Shown here one piece after another: positions 33,152-38,632 of a DNA stretch of 38,632 bases. The DNA is from Actinomadura rubrisoli (GTDB taxonomy: Bacteria > Actinomycetota > Actinomycetes > Streptosporangiales > Streptosporangiaceae). A program made the position numbers and the translations under genes. The stretch lies in contig NZ_SMKU01000047.1 in the NCBI RefSeq assembly GCF_004349215.1, positions 1-38,632 of the forward strand. Direction: 5' to 3'. The notes beneath the pieces were generated by a model. That model did no database searches. It had not been told where the DNA came from and was given only the letters and a program-made list of their open reading frames with translations. Numbering within the stretch: position 1 is the first letter of the stretch; the number at the start of each line of letters is the position of its first letter.

Positions 33152-34219
33152 ATGGCGGGTTCGAGCAGGTTCGGGGGCAGGGGTCCGGCCGTGGCGCGGC
33201 GGGCGCTGCGGTGGACGGGCTGGACGGTGGCGTACGTGCTCGGCCTGGCCGCGCTCGCGCTCGCCGGGGCCTGGGTGTGGTGGCAGTCCGAGCCGGAGGC
33301 GCGCGGCACCGACACGAACGCGCTGTGGGCGCGCCACCAGTGGGTGGGAGAGCCCCACACCGACGCCGAGTACCGCGCGCTCGGGACGCTGCTCCGCGAC
33401 AACCGCATCTCCGACGTGTTCTTCCACGCCGGGCCGTTCGAGCCCGACGGGACCGTGCCCGCGTCCAAGTACCGCTACGCCCGGCAGCTCATCGCGGCCG
33501 TCCGCCAGTACGCGCCGGGCGTACGCGCCCAGGCATATCTGGGGCAGGTGCGGACGGTGGAGGGCAAGGGCATCATCGACCTGGACGACCCCGCCGTGCG
33601 CGACCAGGTGCTGAGGACCGACGCGACCTTCCTCGACCTCGGCTTCGACGGCATCCACTACGACTTCGAGCCGATCTACCCCGACGACCGCGCGTTCCTG
33701 GACCTCATGGAGCGGACGCGCGGGCTGACCCGCTCCCGCGGACGGCTGCTGTCGGTCGCGCTGGAGCAGCCGGCGCTCGTGGACGCGGCCCAGCCCGTCT
33801 ACAAGGCGCTCATCCCGCGCCAGGGGGCCGTCCACTATCCGCCCCGCCCCACCGAGGACTTCCTGAAGGCGGTCGCCGACCGGGCCGACCAGGTCGCGAT
33901 CATGACCTATGACGTGTCGCTGCCCTCGCGCGCGCTGGCCGGATGGCACTTCGCCCGGCACACCCGCCGGACGCTGGAGCTCATCGGCGACCGCACGACG
34001 GTCTTCATGGGCGTCCCCACCTACCGGCCGCGCATGGGCTGGGCCGAGGACCTGGGCGTCGCGCTGCGCGGCGTCCGGCGCGGCATCGGCGATCTGGAGC
34101 GCCCGCCGTCCCGTCCGTACGGCGTCGGCGTTTACGCGGATTGGACAACGGACGCCGCCGAATGGGTCCGTTATCGCGCCATATGGCTGCCGCCCGCGAC
34201 ACCTGTTCTTGGCCGTTAG
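33152..34219 (+). CDS. Membrane-anchored GH18-like glycosidase-fold protein
   Basis: The 355-residue protein starts with a basic segment and one hydrophobic helix (about 28-45, VAYVLGLAALALAGAWVWW), so the rest is probably outside the membrane. The core resembles GH18-type TIM barrels: the motif F-D166-G-I-H-Y-D171-F-E173 corresponds to DGxDxDxE with the second Asp changed to His, and IMTYD (251-254) matches the later MxYD motif. The catalytic Glu and the neighbouring Asp are kept. The substrate is unknown; chitin or peptidoglycan-type glycans are possible. An ATG at 33152 without a ribosome-binding site is used; a GTG at 33191, 7 bases after AGGGG, gives a shorter anchor and is a good alternative. 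Confidence 0.7.
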   Translation: MAGSSRFGGRGPAVARRALRWTGWTVAYVLGLAALALAGAWVWWQSEPEARGTDTNALWARHQWVGEPHTDAEYRALGTLLRDNRISDVFFHAGPFEPDGTVPASKYRYARQLIAAVRQYAPGVRAQAYLGQVRTVEGKGIIDLDDPAVRDQVLRTDATFLDLGFDGIHYDFEPIYPDDRAFLDLMERTRGLTRSRGRLLSVALEQPALVDAAQPVYKALIPRQGAVHYPPRPTEDFLKAVADRADQVAIMTYDVSLPSRALAGWHFARHTRRTLELIGDRTTVFMGVPTYRPRMGWAEDLGVALRGVRRGIGDLERPPSRPYGVGVYADWTTDAAEWVRYRAIWLPPATPVLGR

Positions 34220-34349
34220 GAAACCCTGCCCCTGACGTTCAGTTTCTCGTGTTCCCGCAGGTAGAAGGCGTTGGGTAGCCGAGCCCGGCGGGGGTATCCC
34301 GGTTCGGAGCAGACCCGACGCGGACGCAAAGGGAAGTGGGGACGAGCCC

Positions 34350-34547
34350 ATGGGCATCGAGCAGACCGCGCGGCACGTCGCCGACCGGCTCAGCGAGCTG
34401 TCGGCCGAGTTCACCGGCTGGCGGATCGGCAGGGGCGGGTCCGGCCTGTGGTGGGCCGTCCGGGGAAACGATCTCGTCCGGACGCCCGATGTCGAGGAGT
34501 TGCGCGTCCGTCTGCATGAATTCACGGTCGCCCGGAGGCACGCCTGA
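34350..34547 (+). CDS. Small conserved-looking hypothetical protein
   Basis: The 65-residue protein begins MGIEQTARHVADRLSELSAE and ends LHEFTVARRHA. It contains FTGWRIGRGGSGLWWAVRGN, a Trp-rich beta-like stretch, and looks like a small globular protein. GGACGAG precedes the ATG by about 3 bases. I do not recognise the family. It stands alone between the GH18-like gene and the dapA leader. Confidence 0.5.
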   Translation: MGIEQTARHVADRLSELSAEFTGWRIGRGGSGLWWAVRGNDLVRTPDVEELRVRLHEFTVARRHA

Positions 34548-34705
34548 GCAGGCGCGCCGGGAGACGGCGAGCAGAGGCGGCGGGAGCCGCCGGAACGCCG
34601 CGATCGGGGCCGCGGCGAGCACGGTCACGTTATCCAACCGAGTCCGGGAAGTGGCCGGACTGACCCCGTAACGAGGCATTTGCGTGCCACGATGGGGGTG
34701 TTGGG
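34548..34705 (+). other. Intergenic stretch before dapA (first part)
   Basis: No gene is supported. AGTCCGG (34641-34647) and CCGGACT (34655-34661) form a short hairpin. Nothing else stands out. Confidence 0.4.
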
Positions 34706-34750
34706 GCCGCCGCCACGCGTACCCCCGAGCGTGTGGCGGCGGCTTCTTCC
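34706..34750 (+). terminator. Hairpin upstream of dapA
   Basis: GCCGCCGCCAC (34706-34716) pairs with GTGGCGGCGGC (34733-34743) around a 16-base loop, followed by TTCTTCC. It would end the transcript of the 65-residue gene and isolate dapA. Confidence 0.6.
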
Positions 34751-34771
34751 ATGTCCGCCTCCATGTCCGCC
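34748..34771 (+). repeat. 12-base tandem repeat upstream of dapA
   Basis: TCCATGTCCGCC occurs twice in tandem (34748-34759, 34760-34771), between the terminator and the dapA promoter. No function is evident. Confidence 0.7.
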
Positions 34772-34810
34772 GCCCCCGGGAGGGACCTGCGGGTCCAAGC
34801 CGAGCTGCCG

Positions 34811-34829
34811 GAACGGTACCGTTCGATAT
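34811..34829 (+). promoter_or_regulatory. dapA: dapA leaderless promoter with a 14-base palindrome
   Basis: GAACGGTACCGTTC (34811-34824) is a perfect palindrome. It contains TACCGT (34817-34822), a TANNNT -10 hexamer, separated by 7 bases from the dapA ATG at 34830. No ribosome-binding site is present, so the transcript probably begins at or next to the A of ATG. A dimer bound at the palindrome would cover the -10 element. Confidence 0.55.
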
Positions 34830-35768
34830 ATGGCACCCAGCACAACGACCGACGCGCCTTTTGGGCGGATGTTGACCGCGATGGTCACTCCGTTCCTGCC
34901 CGACGGCGGCGTCGACTACGACGGCGCCGCACGCCTCGCGACCCACCTGGTCGACGAGCGGCGCCATGACGGCCTGGTCGTCAACGGGACGACGGGTGAG
35001 TCGCCGACGACGAGCGACGACGAGAAGCGGGACCTGCTGCGCGCGGTCATCGAGGCGGTCGGCGACCGCGCCGTGATCGTGGCCGGTGCCGGGACCAACG
35101 ACACCGAGCACAGCCTGAAACTCGCCCGGCAGGCCGAGGCCGCCGGCGCGCAGGGGCTGCTCGTGGTCACGCCGTACTACAACAAGCCTCCGCAAGAGGG
35201 GCTGGTGCGCCACTTCACGGCGGTCGCCGATGCCACCGGCCTGCCCACCATGCTGTACGACATCCCGGGACGCACCGGGGTGCCGATCCAGAACGACACG
35301 CTGCAACTGCTCGCCGAGCACCCGCGGATCGTCGCCGTCAAGGACGCCAAGGGCGACCTGTTCGGCGCGTCCAGGGTCATGGCCGCGACCGACCTGGTCT
35401 GGTACTCCGGCGACGACAACCTCAACCTGCCCTGGCTGTCGGTCGGCGCGGCGGGGTTCGTCAGCGTGGTCGGGCATGTCGTGGGTATCGAGCTCCATGA
35501 GATGATCGACGCATACCGCGCCGGTGAGCACGGTCGGGCGCTGGACATCCACCGCCGGCTGCTGCCCGTGGTCACCGCCATCATGACCCGAACGCAGGGC
35601 GCCATCGCCGTGAAGGCAGCGCTGAACCTGCTCGGTCTCCCCGGAGGCGGTCCGCTGCGCGCGCCGCTCGTGGAGGCCACGCCGGAGTTCGCCGCGCGCC
35701 TGCGTGAAGACCTGACGATAGGGGGAGTCAAAGTGCCGGAGATCGCCATGCCGGAGGTCGCCCGGTGA
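34830..35768 (+). CDS. dapA: 4-hydroxy-tetrahydrodipicolinate synthase
   Basis: DapA condenses pyruvate and aspartate semialdehyde, the first committed step to diaminopimelate and lysine. The 312-residue protein shows NGTTGESPTTS, the Tyr motif TPYYNKPPQEG, MLYDIPGRTG with Y143, and the Schiff-base Lys K171 in IVAVKDAKGD. The ATG at 34830 gives MAPSTTTDAPFGRMLTAMVTPF, as in related actinobacteria. The stop overlaps the rnj GTG start by 4 bases. In Bacillus dapA is likewise followed by an RNase J gene. The next pathway enzyme, dapB, is in the window at 16420. Confidence 0.97.
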   Translation: MAPSTTTDAPFGRMLTAMVTPFLPDGGVDYDGAARLATHLVDERRHDGLVVNGTTGESPTTSDDEKRDLLRAVIEAVGDRAVIVAGAGTNDTEHSLKLARQAEAAGAQGLLVVTPYYNKPPQEGLVRHFTAVADATGLPTMLYDIPGRTGVPIQNDTLQLLAEHPRIVAVKDAKGDLFGASRVMAATDLVWYSGDDNLNLPWLSVGAAGFVSVVGHVVGIELHEMIDAYRAGEHGRALDIHRRLLPVVTAIMTRTQGAIAVKAALNLLGLPGGGPLRAPLVEATPEFAARLREDLTIGGVKVPEIAMPEVAR

Positions 35769-37450
35769 GTCATCCTCACCCCGAGCTGCCGGACCCGCCC
35801 GCGCCTCCCCGGGGCGGGCTGCGCATCGTCGCGCTCGGCGGGCTCGGGGAGATCGGCCGCAACATGACGGTCTACGAGCAGGCCGGACGCCTGCTCGTCG
35901 TCGACTGCGGCGTGCTCTTCCCCGAGACCGAACAGCCCGGAATCGACCTGATCCTGCCCGACTTCGACTACATCCGGGACCGTCTGGACGACATCGAGGC
36001 CGTCGTCCTCACGCACGGCCACGAGGACCACATCGGCGCCGTCCCGTACCTGCTGCGGGAGCGCCGCGACATCCCGCTGGTCGGGTCGCGGCTGACGCTC
36101 GCGCTGCTGGAGGCCAAGCTCACCGAGCACCGCATCAAGCCCGTCACCGACGTGGTCGCCGAGGGCGACCGGCGGACGTTCGGGCCGTTCGCCCTGGAGT
36201 TCCTCGCGGTCAACCACTCCATCCCGGACGCGCTCGCCGTCGCCGTCCGCACCCCCGCGGGGCTCGTCCTGCACACCGGCGACTTCAAGATGGACCAGCT
36301 GCCGCTGGACGGCCGGCTCACCGACCTGCCCGGGTTCGCCCGGCTCGGCGCCGAGGGCATCGACCTGCTGCTGTCGGACTCCACCAACGCCGAGGTGCCC
36401 GGCTTCGTCACCAGCGAGCGCAACATCGGCCCGGTCGTGGACGAGGTGTTCCGCACCGCGCAGGAGCGGCTCATCGTCGCCTGCTTCGCCTCCCACATCC
36501 ACCGCGTCCAGCAGGTGCTCGACGCGGCCGTCGCCAACCGCCGCAAGGTCTGCTTCATCGGCCGTTCGATGGTCCGCAACATGGGCGTCGCGCGGGAGCT
36601 CGGCTACCTGAACGTGCCCGAGGGCATCATGGTCGACCCGAAGGAGCTGGACGACATCCCGCCCCACCGGCTGGTGCTGGTGTGCACCGGCTCCCAGGGC
36701 GAGCCCATGTCGGCGCTGTCGCGGATGGCCAACCGCGACCACCAGATCCGCATCACCGAGCGCGACACCGTGATGCTGGCGTCCTCGCTGATCCCCGGCA
36801 ACGAGAACGCGGTCAACCGCGTCATCAACGGCCTCACCCGGTGGGGCGCGCGGATCGTCCACAAGGGCAACGCGCTGGTGCACGTGTCCGGGCACGCGTC
36901 GGCGGGCGAGCTGCTGTACGTGCTCAACGTGACCAAGCCGGGCAACTTCATGCCGGTGCACGGCGAGTGGCGGCACCTGCGGGCGCACGCCAAGCTCGCC
37001 GCGCTGACCGGCGTGCCCGACGACAACATCGTCATCGCCGAGGACGGGGTCGTGGTCGACCTGGTGAACGGCCAGGCGAAGATCGTCGGCGCCGTTCCCG
37101 CCGGGTACGTCTACGTGGACGGCCTGTCGGTCGGGGAGGTCACCGAGACCTCCCTGAAGGACCGGCGGATCCTCGGCGAGGAGGGCTTCGTCTCCATCGT
37201 CGTCGGGATCGACACCACCTCCGGCAAGCTCGTGGCCGGCCCGGAGATCCACGCCCGCGGCGCCGGCATCGGCAACGCGGACTTCGAGGAGATCATCGCG
37301 CGGATCGAGCAGTTGCTGCGGGACGCGGCCGGCGACGGCGTCAACGACCTGCACCAGATCAACCAGCTCATCCGGCGCACCGTCGGCAAGTGGGTGAGCG
37401 ACAACTACCGCCGCCGCCCGATGATCATCCCGGTGGTCGTCGAGGTGTAG
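35765..37450 (+). CDS. rnj: Ribonuclease J
   Basis: RNase J has endonuclease and 5'-to-3' exonuclease activity in rRNA processing and mRNA decay. The 561-residue protein has a metallo-beta-lactamase domain with LTHGHEDHIG (H84, H86, D88, H89), HTGDFKMDQLP and LLSDSTNAEVPG, then a beta-CASP domain with ACFASHIHRVQQ and LVCTGSQGEPMSALSRMA, and a C-terminal domain ending RRRPMIIPVVVEV. All key residues are present. The GTG at 35765 overlaps the dapA stop (GTGA). Confidence 0.97.
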   Translation: MSHPHPELPDPPAPPRGGLRIVALGGLGEIGRNMTVYEQAGRLLVVDCGVLFPETEQPGIDLILPDFDYIRDRLDDIEAVVLTHGHEDHIGAVPYLLRERRDIPLVGSRLTLALLEAKLTEHRIKPVTDVVAEGDRRTFGPFALEFLAVNHSIPDALAVAVRTPAGLVLHTGDFKMDQLPLDGRLTDLPGFARLGAEGIDLLLSDSTNAEVPGFVTSERNIGPVVDEVFRTAQERLIVACFASHIHRVQQVLDAAVANRRKVCFIGRSMVRNMGVARELGYLNVPEGIMVDPKELDDIPPHRLVLVCTGSQGEPMSALSRMANRDHQIRITERDTVMLASSLIPGNENAVNRVINGLTRWGARIVHKGNALVHVSGHASAGELLYVLNVTKPGNFMPVHGEWRHLRAHAKLAALTGVPDDNIVIAEDGVVVDLVNGQAKIVGAVPAGYVYVDGLSVGEVTETSLKDRRILGEEGFVSIVVGIDTTSGKLVAGPEIHARGAGIGNADFEEIIARIEQLLRDAAGDGVNDLHQINQLIRRTVGKWVSDNYRRRPMIIPVVVEV

Positions 37451-37459
37451 GACGGTCCG

Positions 37460-37502
37460 GACGGCCGGGCACCGCGCGGGACGGCGCGGTGCCGCGGCCG
37501 TC
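37460..37502 (+). terminator. Strong hairpin after rnj
   Basis: GACGGCCG/CGGCCGTC (37460-37467/37495-37502) and GGCACCGCGC/GCGCGGTGCC (37468-37477/37484-37493) form one long stem with a single bulged base. No T-run follows. It separates dapA-rnj from ftsK. Confidence 0.65.
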
Positions 37503-37555
37503 ACGGGCGCGGCAACACGCCGTCCGCCATCCCGGGAACCGCGAAGGTCCTTGGT

Positions 37556-37568
37556 TACTCTCATAAGC
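37556..37568 (+). promoter_or_regulatory. ftsK: Possible leaderless ftsK promoter
   Basis: TACTCT (37556-37561) fits TANNNT and lies 7 bases before the ftsK ATG at 37569; no ribosome-binding site is visible. No good -35 hexamer is seen. Confidence 0.4.
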
Positions 37569-38632
37569 ATGGCCACACGTGCGTCCGGAGGGGCAAAGGG
37601 GACGGCGGGGCGTAGCCGTGGAGGCGAAACGAAGAGCTCTTCGCGCTCCGGGGGCGGCGCGGCCCGCAAGCCCGCGGGCCCGGCCCCCCGCAAGCGAGCG
37701 AGCACCGCGAAGGGCGGGGCCAAGGGCGGCGGAGGCCGCGGCGGCTCCGGCCGGGGCCGCCCCCCGCAGCGGCCGCACCCGATCGTCCAGGTCGTCTCCG
37801 GGTTCTTCCAACTGCTGGTCAAGCTCTACCAGCTCGCGGCGGTCACCGTGGGCGGGCTGTTCCGCGCGTACGGCAACAGCGCCCGCCAGCTCGACCCCGA
37901 GCACCGGCGCGACGGCCTCGGCCTGGCGCTGCTCGGCTCGGCCATCGTGCTGGCGTCGGTCACCTGGTTCCGCCCCGACGGCGTCGTGACGATCGCGCTG
38001 GAGAAGGTCGTGCGCGGCGGGCTCGGCCTCATGGCGGTGGTGCTGCCCGTCCTGCTGGCGCTGCTGGCCTGGCAGACGCTGCGCCATCCCGAGCAGTCCG
38101 AGGACACCGGCCGCGTCGTCATCGGCTGCACCGCGCTCGCCGTCGGCGTGCTCGGCGTCCTGCACATCGCCGCCGGCGTCCCGTCCCCCTCCAAGGACAT
38201 GGACGCGGTGCGCGGCGCGGGCGGCGTGCTCGGCTGGCTGGTCTCGGCGCCGCTGGAGGCGGGGCTGAGCGGCTGGGTGGCCGTCCCGCTGCTGCTGCTC
38301 CTGTCGTTCTTCGGGCTGCTGGTGATCACCGCGACGCCGATCGCCAAGGTCCCCGAGCGGTGCGCCGGCCTGTGGTCCATGGCCACGCTGCAGGGCCGTC
38401 CCGAGCGCCCGTCCGAGAGCGGGGCGGGCGGCGAGGCCGCGCCGAAGAAGCGGCGCCGCAGGGGCAAGAACGCCGACGGGCCGGCCGACGGGGGGCTGGA
38501 GGTCGGCGAGCACTCCAAGCCGTACGACACGCCGCTGCTGGAGGACGCCCCGAAGAAGGGCGACCGGCCGCAGCGCGACCTCGCCGACGAGCTGTTCGAG
38601 CCCGACCCGTTCCACGGCGAGGTCCCGCCCCC
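37569..38632 (+). CDS. ftsK: DNA translocase FtsK, N-terminal part (3' end outside the window)
   Basis: FtsK/SpoIIIE proteins pump chromosomal DNA through the division septum. Only the first 354 codons are present. The protein starts with a basic Gly/Ser/Lys-rich segment of about 70 residues, followed by four hydrophobic helices (about 105-125, 135-160, 180-200 and 240-260) and a cytoplasmic, charged linker (PERPSESGAGGEAAPKKRRR). The motor domain lies beyond the window edge. The ATG at 37569 was chosen as the only start before the hydrophobic region; the transcript appears to be leaderless. Position after dapA-rnj matches Mycobacterium and Bacillus gene order. Confidence 0.9.
   Translation, partial: MATRASGGAKGTAGRSRGGETKSSSRSGGGAARKPAGPAPRKRASTAKGGAKGGGGRGGSGRGRPPQRPHPIVQVVSGFFQLLVKLYQLAAVTVGGLFRAYGNSARQLDPEHRRDGLGLALLGSAIVLASVTWFRPDGVVTIALEKVVRGGLGLMAVVLPVLLALLAWQTLRHPEQSEDTGRVVIGCTALAVGVLGVLHIAAGVPSPSKDMDAVRGAGGVLGWLVSAPLEAGLSGWVAVPLLLLLSFFGLLVITATPIAKVPERCAGLWSMATLQGRPERPSESGAGGEAAPKKRRRRGKNADGPADGGLEVGEHSKPYDTPLLEDAPKKGDRPQRDLADELFEPDPFHGEVPP

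Noticed and set aside
35177..37822. 881-residue minus-strand open frame across dapA-rnj
   Set aside because: The plus strand encodes intact DapA and RNase J; the reverse frame shows no domain.

Overview
The window is GC-rich chromosomal DNA of an actinomycete. GTG and TTG starts are common, many neighbouring genes are joined by 4-base GTGA or ATGA overlaps, and the core gene order is infB-ylxP-rbfA-nrnA-truB ... ribF-rpsO-pnp-M16 peptidase ... dapB ... dapA-rnj-ftsK. That order is shared by many actinobacteria and partly by Bacillus. The paralogue content (SCO6745-like protein, CGNR regulator, Uma2 nuclease, MocR regulator) suggests a morphologically complex actinomycete, possibly Streptosporangiales/Actinomadura-like. 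That placement is inference; no 16S or other marker is present.

Layout. 1-5.4 kb: translation and RNA-modification cluster (infB, 5' end missing; ylxP; rbfA; nrnA; truB). 5.4-6.8 kb, minus strand: SCO1-type lipoprotein and a His-rich membrane protein. 7.0-13.3 kb: haemolysin III-type membrane protein, ribF, rpsO, pnp and the M16 peptidase. 13.3-14.1 kb, minus: a broken sialidase that keeps its promoter region. 14.2-17.7 kb: HDAC-like deacetylase coupled to a small holin-like membrane protein, an azoreductase with a double operator, and dapB coupled to a transglutaminase-like protein. 17.7-34.5 kb is an accessory block: ECF sigma-factor relic, Uma2 nuclease, SCO6745-like protein, ftsH paralogue, SRPBCC protein, orphan ModA, ung, a five-gene minus-strand run (CGNR regulator, two GNATs, MFS exporter, menA), a small Arg-rich protein with a VOC protein, a MocR regulator divergent from an EamA transporter that overlaps a diiron protein gene, a GH18-like anchored protein and small ORFs. 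34.8 kb to the end: dapA-rnj and the start of ftsK.

How the genes work together. The ends of the window carry the core machinery of initiation (IF2, S15, RbfA), RNA turnover (PNPase, RNase J, NrnA), lysine/DAP synthesis (DapA, DapB) and chromosome segregation (FtsK). The accessory block interrupts the dapB-dapA interval. No CRISPR array, tRNA, rRNA, insertion sequence or prophage was recognised.

Most unusual points. (1) The mocR and eamA start codons overlap in one CATG, with facing -10-like hexamers 5 and 8 bases away and an inverted GCTATC/GATAGC pair around them; this is followed by an uncharacterised diiron protein gene. (2) A three-half-site operator lies between ftsH and the SRPBCC gene. 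(3) Two gene relics were found, a sialidase and a SigJ-like ECF factor. (4) dapA and ftsK appear to be leaderless. These are readings from sequence alone and none has been tested.
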